Assembly (NCBI GenBank): GCA_016704445.1
Contig: JADJAE010000001.1
Span: forward strand, 186,001 to 250,000
Source of the DNA: Deltaproteobacteria bacterium
Lineage (GTDB): Bacteria; Myxococcota_A; Polyangia; Polyangiales; Ga0077539
Length of the DNA: 64,000 bases
Reading direction: 5' to 3'
Part shown: piece by piece, positions 35,209 through 43,475 of the stretch
How positions within the stretch are numbered: position 1 is the first letter of the stretch
Layout of the letters: each line of letters opens with the position of its first letter
Made by a program: the position numbers and the translations under genes
The notes under the pieces: model-generated
What the model saw: only the letters and a program-made list of their open reading frames with translations
What the model was told of the DNA's origin: nothing
The model's database searches: none

Positions 35209-36066
35209 ATGTTGACGAGCCTCGGCGACCTCTTCACGACCAAGCGTGTGATCGTGACCGTCGGATGCGGCGGCGTGGGCAAGACCACCATCGCCGCGGC
35301 GCTAGCCCTCGCGGCGGCCCAGCGGGGGCGGCGCGTGCTCTGCCTCACCATCGACCCGGCCAAGCGCCTAGCGACCTCCCTCGGGCTGCGGGAGATGGCG
35401 CACGAGGCCCAGGAGATCGACCCCGCCCTGTGGCGCACCGAGGGGGAGGGGACGCTCACCGCGATGATGCTCGACGTGCGCGGCACCTTCGACGCGCTCG
35501 TCACCCGCTACGCCAACAACCCCCAGACGCGCGACCGCATCCTCAACAACCAGATCTACCACAGCTCCACCGGCGCGGACTTCCTCTCCCAGGTGGCGGA
35601 GTTTCTCAGCGACCTGCAGTCGCTCTTCGGCGGCTTTCGCGAGCGCGCCTCGAAGGTGCGCGACGCCCTCATGGCCAGCGAGGTGGCCTTCGTGGTGGTG
35701 AGCTCGCCCGACCCGATGGCCGTCGGCGAGGCGATGTTCTTCGTCGACCACCTCCAGAAGCACCGGATGAACGCCGAGGCGCTGGTGATGAACCGCGTAC
35801 GCCAGGCCGAAGACCTCCCCACGCCCAGCGCCGATCGCCTCGCGGGCCTGCTCGCCGATGCCAACATCCCCAACGCGACGGACCTGGGCGCGGCCTTCTC
35901 TCGCGCGTGGCGGGACATGTCCACCTGGGCCCGGCGCGACGCGCTGGAGGTGGCCCGGGCGCAGCGGGAGATGGCCTCGGTGCCCCGCCACGCGGTGGTC
36001 CCGACCCTCGACGAAGACGTCTACGACCTGGCCGCCCTGGCCCACGTCGCCCAGCGCCTCGTCTGA
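35209..36066 (+). CDS. ArsA/Get3-like ATPase lacking the switch II segment
   Basis: A 285-residue P-loop ATPase of the ArsA group. N-terminal VIVTVGCGGVGKTTIAAALAL contains the deviant Walker A with the signature Lys. TIDPAKRLATSLGL is switch-I-like, and LTAMMLDVRGTFDALVTRYA follows. After NNQIYHSSTG (about residue 118) the sequence passes directly to ADFLSQVAEFLSDLQSLFGGF. The family normally has a stretch including a DTPP-type Walker B/switch II between these, so roughly 80-90 residues seem missing in frame. Without it hydrolysis should fail. The rest (VVVSSPDPMAVGEAMFF) is regular. This is a natural variant or an assembly loss. Confidence 0.8.
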   Translation: MLTSLGDLFTTKRVIVTVGCGGVGKTTIAAALALAAAQRGRRVLCLTIDPAKRLATSLGLREMAHEAQEIDPALWRTEGEGTLTAMMLDVRGTFDALVTRYANNPQTRDRILNNQIYHSSTGADFLSQVAEFLSDLQSLFGGFRERASKVRDALMASEVAFVVVSSPDPMAVGEAMFFVDHLQKHRMNAEALVMNRVRQAEDLPTPSADRLAGLLADANIPNATDLGAAFSRAWRDMSTWARRDALEVARAQREMASVPRHAVVPTLDEDVYDLAALAHVAQRLV

Positions 36067-36070
36067 CCCC

Positions 36071-37342
36071 TCAGCGCACCACCGGGTTGCGAAACTCGAA
36101 GGGCGCCCTGATCCGGAGCTCCGAGCGCCCGAGCGAGTCGGGGATGGGCGGAAGGCGCGCCCGGGAGACCGCCGCGAGCACGTTGGCGTCGAAGCGATCG
36201 ACGCCGCTGCGGCGGCTCACCCTCGTGGCGCTGACGCTGCCGTCGCGGGCGATCACGAACTGCAGCACCACCGTCCCCTGCCGTAGCTGAAGCGCCTCGT
36301 CGTAGGGGAAGGCGTCGCGCCAGAGCGGCTGGAGGCGTCGACGCACCTCGTGGAAGTAGCGGATGTAGCGCGCGTCCTCGGTACCCAGCGCGATCCAGCC
36401 GTCGCCGTCGCCCAGCGGCCTCGCCGTCCCGCCGCGGCCGACGCCTCCGCCCGAGCCGGGGGCCCCTCCGCCGCCGACGCCGCCTTCCCCCGCCGCGCGC
36501 CGGGGGCCGTCCTGCACCGAGGCGTTGAGGTGGTCTCGCAGCATCGAGGTCGCCAGCAGCGCGGCGTCGGCGTCGTCGCTGGTGCGAGGCGCGATGCGGT
36601 CGCTGGTGGTCGACGCGTGGCCCCGGTTGACCGACGGACGCTGCATCGCCACCGGGCCCGCCGCGCGGAGCCGCGTCCCGCGGGCGCCTGCGATGCCCGT
36701 CCGAGGCTGCTCCGCGAGGTCGCGGTCACCCAGTCCGGGGCCGACGAATACAGCATCGGGTAAGGCGGCGGCGGTCGGCGCGGGCCCGGCGCGCATGGCG
36801 GCGCTCGGCACGGAAGGAGCCGCGGCGCCCGCGGCGGGGAGGGCGGTCGCGTGAGGGACGCGCAGCAGCAGCACGCCGTCGCCAGTGGAGACCCAGGGGT
36901 CCTCGTCGGGGTTGGGGGTGCGGCGATCGTCCTGCGGCGAAGCGCGGCGGCGCGCCGTGGCGATGCGCTGCTCCTGCACCCCGTGGTCGGCGTCGAGGAG
37001 GCGCTCGTCGAGGTTGATCCGCTCGGCGCGCGCGGCCATCTGGCGGCCCCGCTCCAGGCTTCGTCCGTCGCCCCGCTCTCCGGGCTGCTCGGCGTCGAGG
37101 TTCTGCCGGTGGGCGATGCCGCCCAGCGCGTCCGGAGCCGTCGGGGGCGCTGGCCTCGCGGCGGTCGCGCCGACCACCGGCGGAGCGGACGGAGCGAAGT
37201 CCACCGGGACGATCACGCCCCGCGACGGAGCCCTCGTCACCGGGGAGCGCGTCGCCGTCGGTCGGGCCGCCGAGAGCGCACCCATCAACGTCGCGTGTAC
37301 CGCGATTGACGCTGCGCACCAGTGACGCCAATGGACCTTCAT
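36071..37342 (-). CDS. TonB-like energy transducer / AgmX-type protein
   Basis: A 423-residue envelope protein. ATG 37342 begins KVHWRHWCAASIAVHATLMG, an N-terminal membrane anchor. A long disordered Pro/Ala/Arg middle with a Gly-rich run (GGVGGGGAPGSGGGVGRGG) follows, then a C-terminal TonB-like domain. That domain contains YIRYFHEVRRRLQPLWRDAF, VVLQFVIARDGSVSATRV and GVDRFDANVLAAVSRARLPP. Such domains contact outer-membrane partners and transmit proton-motive energy. No exbBD or receptor gene is adjacent. Convergent with the ArsA-like gene. Confidence 0.8.
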   Translation of the reverse strand: MKVHWRHWCAASIAVHATLMGALSAARPTATRSPVTRAPSRGVIVPVDFAPSAPPVVGATAARPAPPTAPDALGGIAHRQNLDAEQPGERGDGRSLERGRQMAARAERINLDERLLDADHGVQEQRIATARRRASPQDDRRTPNPDEDPWVSTGDGVLLLRVPHATALPAAGAAAPSVPSAAMRAGPAPTAAALPDAVFVGPGLGDRDLAEQPRTGIAGARGTRLRAAGPVAMQRPSVNRGHASTTSDRIAPRTSDDADAALLATSMLRDHLNASVQDGPRRAAGEGGVGGGGAPGSGGGVGRGGTARPLGDGDGWIALGTEDARYIRYFHEVRRRLQPLWRDAFPYDEALQLRQGTVVLQFVIARDGSVSATRVSRRSGVDRFDANVLAAVSRARLPPIPDSLGRSELRIRAPFEFRNPVVR

Positions 37343-37565
37343 GCTCGCGATCTCCTCCGGGGAGACGGCCACGCCGTTCTCGTTAGTCTGTACGTGGACG
37401 CGCGATCGTGCCGCCGCGGTCTATGGCAGTTTCCCGCGGGCCGATGTCGTGGCATCGTCGCGGCACCGATTGAAGTCCTCTCGCCAGCGCAAGGAACCAG
37501 CACGCGCTCCCGCTTCAGCCGCCCGATTCTTGCGGCGCCCCGGCCCTCGCGCTGAACCTGCCTAC

Positions 37566-38855
37566 ATGTACGACAAGCGGTGGCGCGCTGGAGCCTGGGC
37601 GGTGATGATGGCGATGACGGCGGTCCCCTCGGCGGCTTCGGCCGTCGACCGCTGGACCTCACCGCACCCGGGCATCCGTCACCTCCACCGGGTGCGCCCC
37701 GGGGTCGACCTCCACGTGGTGCTGGTCGACCTCGGTAGCCCCGAGGTCTCGGTCGTCGCGACCCGACCCGAAGACCGCTTCATCACCACCTCCCAGTTCG
37801 CCAGCCGCTACGACACCGTCGTCGCCGTCAACGCCAACTTCTGGGGCCGTGGCTCCTGCGGGCTCGCGGCCGGCGGCGGCGAGGTCTACCCCCGCATCTA
37901 CGAAGACGGCTGCATCGCCACCCTCGGCGTGGGCCCCGGCAACGACGCCGTCGCCCTCGACACCAGCGCCTCGCCCCACGGCCCGCTGCCCGCGATGATC
38001 ACCGAGGCCTGGAGCGGCAAGCCCTGGCTGATGCGCGACGGCCAGGCGCCCCGCAACTGGGTTCGCCCGCAGCACCTCTACCGCCCCAACCCCCGCACCG
38101 CGGCGGCGCTCTCGGCCGACCACCGCACGATGATCCTGCTCAGCGCGGACGGTCGGCGCCCGGGCGTGCCGGGGCTCACGGGCTTCCAGCTCGTCGACGT
38201 GCTCCGCGAGTTCGGCGCCCACGACGCCATCAACCTCGACGGCGGCGGGTCGACCACGCTGGTGATGGACTCGCACCTCATCAACCGCCCCAGCGACCGC
38301 CACGAGCGCGCGGTGATTACCCACCTGGGTATTCGCCTCCGCCCCGGCGCGGTCTGGTACGCCGGGCAGATCACCGGCCGCGGCGCCCCGGAGTCGGTCA
38401 CCGCGGGGCAGTCCTCGAAGGTCTGGGTCGAGGCGCGCAACACCGGCCGCCGCGCCTGGAGCAGCGAGCAGGGCCCCACGGTGGAGCTCACCGACGGCGG
38501 ACGAACCTGGACGGCGCGGCCGACCGGGGAGGTCCCTCCCGGCGAGGTGGGTCGCTTCGAGGTCTCCTGGGAGCCTCGCTCCTTCGGCAACACCTCCCTG
38601 CGGGCGCGGCTCGTCGCGCCGGAGGGCGGGCTGCTGGTCGAGGAGCCGATCCGCTTCGACGTCGCGGTGCGCGCCCCGGCCGCTCCGACCGCCCCTGCCG
38701 CCGCGCCGCCGCCGGCGCCGCAGGTGTTGACCGCCTCCATGGGCTTCGGCTGCAACGCGCAGCCGGGTCACCCCTCGGGGCTTGCGTGGGGCGTCCTCGG
38801 CATGTTCGGCTCGCTGGTGGCGGCGCTCCGTCGGCGTCGTCGACCGACCGCATGA
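37566..38855 (+). CDS. Phosphodiester glycosidase family protein with MYXO-CTERM-like tail
   Basis: A 429-residue exported protein. It has a signal peptide (GAWAVMMAMTAVPSAASA) and a NAGPA/DUF2233-type domain (LHVVLVDLGSPEVSVVATRPEDR, VVAVNANFWGRGSCGL, AINLDGGGSTTLVMDSHLINRPSD). The DGGGST loop is the family hallmark; members cleave phosphodiester-linked sugars. A beta-sandwich follows (VTAGQSSKVWVEARNTG). The tail CNAQPGHPSGLAWGVLGMF, a hydrophobic helix and RRRRR match the MYXO-CTERM surface-sorting layout. The stop overlaps the next ATG (ATGA). ATG 37566. Confidence 0.85.
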   Translation: MYDKRWRAGAWAVMMAMTAVPSAASAVDRWTSPHPGIRHLHRVRPGVDLHVVLVDLGSPEVSVVATRPEDRFITTSQFASRYDTVVAVNANFWGRGSCGLAAGGGEVYPRIYEDGCIATLGVGPGNDAVALDTSASPHGPLPAMITEAWSGKPWLMRDGQAPRNWVRPQHLYRPNPRTAAALSADHRTMILLSADGRRPGVPGLTGFQLVDVLREFGAHDAINLDGGGSTTLVMDSHLINRPSDRHERAVITHLGIRLRPGAVWYAGQITGRGAPESVTAGQSSKVWVEARNTGRRAWSSEQGPTVELTDGGRTWTARPTGEVPPGEVGRFEVSWEPRSFGNTSLRARLVAPEGGLLVEEPIRFDVAVRAPAAPTAPAAAPPPAPQVLTASMGFGCNAQPGHPSGLAWGVLGMFGSLVAALRRRRRPTA

Positions 38856-39643
38856 CCCTGGCGCGCACCACCCTCCTCACGCTCAGCCTCCTCACGCTCC
38901 CGGCCGCCTCGGCGGTCGCGGTCGACCGCACCACCCGCCCCTATCGCTGCGTCGAGCACATCCACCGCGAGGTGCCCGGCCAGGACGCCCACGTGGTGCT
39001 GATCGACATGCGCTGCCCCGCCATCGACGTGGTGGCGACGCGACCGGGCGACCGGCGGGCTTCGGTCAGCGGCTTCGCGCAGGAGTACGCCGCGCAGATC
39101 GCCATCAACGCCAACTTCTTCGACGGCTCCACCTGCGGGCTCGCGATGGGCGACGGCCGGGTGTGGCGCGACGCCTACCGCGACCGCTGCGGGGCCTCGC
39201 TGGCCTTCGGTCCGTGCGCCGACGGGACGCGGCTCGCCTACTTCGACAGCGTCGACCGGCCCACGACCTGCGAGCTGGGCTGGGCCCGGCAGGTGATCAC
39301 CGGGTGGCCCCGGCTCCTCGACCGCGGCGCGACGGTCTTCGAGCCCGAGGAGCCCATCGGGATGTACCGCTTCCACCCTCGCACCGCGATCGGCTCCACC
39401 CCCGGCGGGGCGACCCTGGTGATCGCCGTGGTCGACGGCCGCCGCAACGGCATCCCAGGAATGACCTCGCTGGGCTTGATCCCGTTGATGGAGGAGTTCG
39501 GGGTGTCGGACGCGATCAACCTCGACGGTGGCGGGAGCACCGAGCTCTACATCGCGGCCGAAGGGGGCGTGGTGAACCGCCCTAGCGACGGGGTCGAGCG
39601 GCGCGTCGGCAACCACCTGGGCATCCGGGTCGTCGATCCGTAG
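38852..39643 (+). CDS. Phosphodiester glycosidase family protein, second copy
   Basis: A 263-residue paralogue of the preceding gene, limited to the catalytic domain. It has a signal peptide (TLLTLSLLTLPAASAVAV), AHVVLIDMRCPAIDVVATRPGDR, IAINANFFDGSTCGLAMGDG, TLVIAVVDGRRNGIPGMTS and AINLDGGGSTELYIAAEGG. It ends at HLGIRVVDP with no sorting tail, so it is probably released or periplasmic. ATGA overlap with the first copy points to cotranslation and a tandem duplication followed by divergence. Confidence 0.85.
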   Translation: MTLARTTLLTLSLLTLPAASAVAVDRTTRPYRCVEHIHREVPGQDAHVVLIDMRCPAIDVVATRPGDRRASVSGFAQEYAAQIAINANFFDGSTCGLAMGDGRVWRDAYRDRCGASLAFGPCADGTRLAYFDSVDRPTTCELGWARQVITGWPRLLDRGATVFEPEEPIGMYRFHPRTAIGSTPGGATLVIAVVDGRRNGIPGMTSLGLIPLMEEFGVSDAINLDGGGSTELYIAAEGGVVNRPSDGVERRVGNHLGIRVVDP

Positions 39644-39686
39644 CAGCGCCTTGCGTCGCCTCGCGCGGGAGCCTACGGACGCGGGT

Positions 39687-40571
39687 ATGGAATCTTCCGC
39701 TGCGCCTCCGTTCGCTGACCAGCTCCGCGCGCTCCGAGAGGGGGCCGGGGCGCTCTGGCTCGACGACCGGGCGGTGATCACCGTACGCGGCGACGACCGT
39801 CTGACGTGGCTCAACGGCGTGGTGACCGCCGACCTTCGGCCGATCGCGCTCGGCCACGGGGCCTACACGGCCATCGTCGCGGTGAAGGGGAAGATGCTCG
39901 CCGACGCCTTCGTGCACCGGGCCGACGACGCGCTGCTGGTGGTGGTCCCGGCCGAGCAGCGGGACGCGCTGCTGGCGCACTTCGAGCGCTTCATCGTGAT
40001 GGAGGACGTGCTGCTCGACGCGACCCCCGAGCGGGTGCTCACGGTCCAGGGGCCGAGGGCGGTGGAGCTCACCGAGGGGTGGCCCGGCCGCTCGATCGCC
40101 GACCGGCTAGGGCTCGGGGGCGTCGACGTGATGGTGGGCGAAGGGCACGAGGCGCCGCGCTCCGACGCGGTGACGCCGGTCTCGCGAGAGGCCTTCGACG
40201 CCGAGTCGGTGGCGCAGGCGAGGCCGCGCTGGGGCGTGGACTTCGGCATCGACAACTACGTCCAGGAGGCGGCCATCACGCCGAGGGCGGTGTCGTTCCA
40301 GAAGGGCTGCTACCTGGGGCAGGAGGTGGTGTGCCGGCTCCAGATGCGAGGCCACGTGCAGAAGCAGCTCGTGTCGCTTACCCAGACAGGTAAGACGCCC
40401 GCGGCAGGCGCGGAGGTGGTCGCGGAGGGCAAGGTGGTCGGCAAGGTCACCAGCGTGACGCCGGGCATCGAGGGCGAGCCCGCGAAGCTGCTCGCGATGG
40501 TGAAGTACTCGACGCTGGAGAAGCGCCCGGCGCTGGAGATCGACGGCGCCCCGGCGGACTGGGCGCAGTGA
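39687..40571 (+). CDS. ygfZ: YgfZ/GcvT-like folate-binding protein
   Basis: Supports iron-sulfur cluster assembly or repair with tetrahydrofolate. The 294-residue product has the GcvT-like N-terminus (LTWLNGVVTADLRPIALGHGAY), VLTVQGPRAVEL, and the family signature KGCYLGQEVVCRL with the conserved Cys. A beta-barrel C-terminal part follows (GKVVGKVTSVTPG, LAMVKYSTLEK). Length and motifs match. The stop overlaps the next start (GTGA). Confidence 0.9.
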   Translation: MESSAAPPFADQLRALREGAGALWLDDRAVITVRGDDRLTWLNGVVTADLRPIALGHGAYTAIVAVKGKMLADAFVHRADDALLVVVPAEQRDALLAHFERFIVMEDVLLDATPERVLTVQGPRAVELTEGWPGRSIADRLGLGGVDVMVGEGHEAPRSDAVTPVSREAFDAESVAQARPRWGVDFGIDNYVQEAAITPRAVSFQKGCYLGQEVVCRLQMRGHVQKQLVSLTQTGKTPAAGAEVVAEGKVVGKVTSVTPGIEGEPAKLLAMVKYSTLEKRPALEIDGAPADWAQ

Positions 40572-41068
40572 GGCTGAGGCTCCGTGGCGCTGGGATGCTC
40601 GCGGCGCTGGCTGGATGCGCGGGCAGCGCACCGGCGGGTCGCACGCTGGGCCCGGTGGCGGCCGGGGACGAGCCCGTGACGGCCGACCGGGACGCGGGCC
40701 CGGCGCTTCGGGACGCGGAGCTGCGCTGGCTGGCGGCGCACCTCGCGGACGACGCCGACCCGTCGCACCCCGGGGAGTCGCCCGCGGTTCGTCGGCTGGT
40801 GTCCTACGGGGCCGCCGGGGCGAGGGTGGTGGCGGAGGTGTTCCGCGTCGGGGACGAGCGGCGGGCGCCGTACGCGCGCTCGGTGATCGAGCGGGTGATG
40901 AGGGCGCACTGCCGACGCGACGCCGCGGGCGTGGCGCGCACCCGGCGGTGGCTCTTCGCGGCGGCGGCAGACGCCTCGGTGGCGACGTGGCCCGAGGGGA
41001 GCCGCTGGCCCCTGGAGCGGGTCGAGCGGCTGCGGTCGTGGGCCGAGCGCGACGCGCCCTGCGAGTGA
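40568..41068 (+). CDS. Small lipoprotein of unknown function
   Basis: A 166-residue product starting at GTG 40568 and overlapping the ygfZ stop by four bases. The N-terminus ends in a lipobox (GMLAALAGC). The mature part is helical and Arg/Ala-rich with two further cysteines (RAHCRRD and DAPCE). The local pattern EVFRVGDERRAPYARSVIERV recalls a HEAT-like helix pair, but no family is assigned. Confidence 0.65.
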   Translation: MRLRLRGAGMLAALAGCAGSAPAGRTLGPVAAGDEPVTADRDAGPALRDAELRWLAAHLADDADPSHPGESPAVRRLVSYGAAGARVVAEVFRVGDERRAPYARSVIERVMRAHCRRDAAGVARTRRWLFAAAADASVATWPEGSRWPLERVERLRSWAERDAPCE

Positions 41069-41077
41069 TGCAGTCCG

Positions 41078-41506
41078 TCAGGGGTCGCGGGGACCGGGCG
41101 CTCCCAGGCGTATCCACTCGCGCACGAGGTCACGCTCGGCGCGCTCGAGCACCGGGACTCCCTGGGGCATCGAGACGCCGCACGCCCGCGGGTCGGCCTG
41201 GCACTCGGGTCGCGACGCCATGGTCCCGTCGAGCTTGATCATCAGCCAGCTATTGGCCGGGTCGCCGGGCACCACGAGCTGCAGCGTCGGCACCTCGCGC
41301 GACGCCACCCCGATGAGCGCCGCGTGGTCCACGTCCGCGCCGAGGGAGGGATAGGCCGAGCGGCCGCCGTGGCACGAGCTGAACACGCAGCTACGGCGCA
41401 TGATCCGCTGCACGGAGTCCCAGGTCGGCGGACCCGCGTCCACCCCGGTCGCTGCCTCTTCACTGCAGCCCGCGAGCGCCAGCAGACACCACAGCGCGCG
41501 CCGCAT
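41078..41506 (-). CDS. Lipoprotein with cytochrome-like CX4CH motif
   Basis: A 142-residue lipoprotein (lipobox LLALAGC). It contains RRSCVFSSCHGGRSAYPSL, where C-x4-C-H resembles a c-type heme motif with longer spacing. Two other cysteines (RPECQADPRACG) and PGDPANSWLMIKLDG then MPQGVPVLERAERDLVREWI follow. This layout is common in myxobacterial and planctomycetal proteins labelled cytochrome-c-like. Heme binding is not proven by this spacing. Convergent with the small lipoprotein gene. Confidence 0.7.
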   Translation of the reverse strand: MRRALWCLLALAGCSEEAATGVDAGPPTWDSVQRIMRRSCVFSSCHGGRSAYPSLGADVDHAALIGVASREVPTLQLVVPGDPANSWLMIKLDGTMASRPECQADPRACGVSMPQGVPVLERAERDLVREWIRLGAPGPRDP

Positions 41507-41507
41507 C

Positions 41508-42691
41508 CTACGGGTTTCTTCCCATCGAGGCGTGCGCGGCGAGCGCGTCGGCGAGGGCGTCGACCACGAGCGCGACCTGCTCTCGGGTCATCGCCGGACC
41601 GAGCGGCAGCGTGAGCAGCCGGGGCGCCACCGCGTCGGTGCGGGGGAGGCTCGCGGGCACGTCCTGGTAGGCCGAGAAGCGGTGCGTCGGGGGGTAGTGC
41701 ACGCTGGTCTGGACGCCCGCGGCGCGCATCGCGGCCATCACCGAGGTGCGCTCGACGGCCGCTCGGCAGCAGGACCACGAACAGGTGCTGCGCGCTCTCT
41801 CCGTAGCCCTCGCCGACGAAGGGAACGTGGAGCCCCGAGAGTCGCCCCGCTCGCTCGGCGATGGCGTCGAGGTACCAGCCGCGAGCCCCGGCCCGGCGGC
41901 GGTTGGCCTCCGCGAGGCGACCGAGCTGGATGCGCCCGATGGCCGCGCGGATCTCGTCCATGCGCGCGTTGGTGGCGACCCGCACCACGTCGTAGGTGAA
42001 GGCGTGACCGCGGTGGCGGTCCCAGGTGGTGGTGGTCATGCCGTGAGCGCGCAGCAGCCGCAGGGCCTGGTCGATCTCGGCGCGCCGGGTGGTGAGCATC
42101 CCCCCTTCGCCGGTGGTCATGTTCTTGTTGCTGAAGAACGAGAAGGCCGCGACGTCGCCGAGCGCTCCGCATCGGGCGCTGCCGTCGCGCGATCCGGCGG
42201 CCGGGGAGTGGGCGCAGTCCTCGACGATGGCGACGTCGGCGCGGCCCATCGCGGCGAGCCCGCTGCGCACCGCGGCCACGTCGGCGGCGAAGCCCGCGTA
42301 GTGCACCAGCACCACCGCGCGGGTCTTCGGCGTGACCCTGGCGAGCACGTCCGCCGGATCGACGCAGAGGTCGTCGTCGCTCGTGATGTCGGCGAAGACC
42401 ACCGTGGCGCCCAGGCGACGGGCCGCGTTGGCGGTCGCCACGAAGGTGAGCGCGGGCATCACCACCTCATCGCCCGGCACCACCCCCCACCGCGGCGTAG
42501 GCGACCTCGAGACCGACGGTGCAGTTGTTCACCGCGACCGCGTGGGGGACGCCGACCATCGCCGCGAAGGCCGCCTCGAAGGCCGCCACGCGCTCGCCTT
42601 GAGAGAGCCAGCCCGAGCGCACCACCTCCGCGGCGGCGAGGGCCTCCTCCTCGCCGAGCGTCACGTCCGTCAGTGGAACCTTCCAGTTCAT
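41508..42691 (-). CDS. DegT/DnrJ/EryC1-type sugar aminotransferase, two frame breaks
   Basis: PLP-dependent enzyme that aminates keto-sugars for surface polysaccharides. The N-terminus reads WKVPLTDVTLGEEEALAAAEVV and GVPHAVAVNNCTVGLEVAY. The body carries VPGDEVVMPALTFVATANA, VAIVEDCAHSPAAGSRDG and the PLP-lysine region AAFSFFSNKNMTTGEGGM. The end has MRAAGVQTSVHYPPTHRFSAYQ. Breaks occur at about 42483-42488 (C run) and about 41757-41763, one extra base each. Corrected length is about 393 residues, normal for the family. ATG 42691 overlaps the upstream nucleotidyltransferase stop. The lesions may be base errors or a real loss. Confidence 0.8.
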
Positions 42692-43412
42692 CGCTGCTCC
42701 TGCATGGCAGCGGGACCGCGGCCGCCGGCTGCGTCCTCCTGGGCCCGCGCGTAGTCCTCGGGATTGCCGATATCCAGCCAGTAGGCGTCGGTGCGGTACG
42801 CGGCCACGGTCTCTCCCGCCGCGATGAGCCTCGCCACCAGATCGGGGAAGTCGAGGTACTCGCCCTCGGTGATGTATCCGAGCGCCCTCGCGTCGTAGAC
42901 GTACACGCCCATCGACACGTCGTAGCGGTACTCCGGCTTCTCCGTGTACTTCGCGATGTTGCCGTCGGCGTCGATGTCGAGCACGCCGAGGGAGAGCTTC
43001 ACCGGCTTGCGGTGCACCGCCACCGTGAGCGCCGCGCCCTGCGCTCGTGGTGGTGCGCGACCAGCGCCCGGAGGTCGAGCTCGGTGAGCAGGTCGCCGTT
43101 GGCCACCAGGAAGGTCTGCCCCAAGCCCGCGATGCGCTTGAGCGGACCCGCCGTGCCGCCAGGGCGCTCGTCTCGGACGAAGCGGTAGCTCGCGAGCGAG
43201 CGCAGCCCGGGGTGGCCCTCGACGTAGGCCATGATGAGCTCGGCCAGGTGGTCGACGGAGAGCACGATCTCCACCACCCCGGCGGCCACCAGCCGGCGGA
43301 TGAGCACCTCCAGCACGGCGCGGTCGCCCACCGGCACCAGCGGCTTCGGGAAGGCCGCGGTGAAGGGCGCCAGCCGGCGGCCCCGTCCGCCCGCGAGAAT
43401 CACCGCCTGCAT
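42688..43412 (-). CDS. Sugar-phosphate nucleotidyltransferase, frame-disrupted
   Basis: Makes NDP-sugars, probably the donor or precursor for the adjacent DegT pathway. The signature AVILAGGRGRRLAPFTAAFPKP is complete, followed by FLVANGDLLTELDLRALVAHH. The frame breaks at about 43040 (one base missing). It resumes with VHRKPVKLSLGVLDIDADGNI, TEKPEYRYDVSMGVYVYDAR and YWLDIGNPEDYARAQED, the usual end of this family. Corrected length is about 241 residues. ATG 43412. ATGA overlap with the aminotransferase confirms one operon. Confidence 0.82.
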
Positions 43413-43475
43413 GTCGTCGCTCCTGGCCCCGCGTGGTTCATCGCGGGGATCGATGGCACCGCGGGCTCCCCCGCG

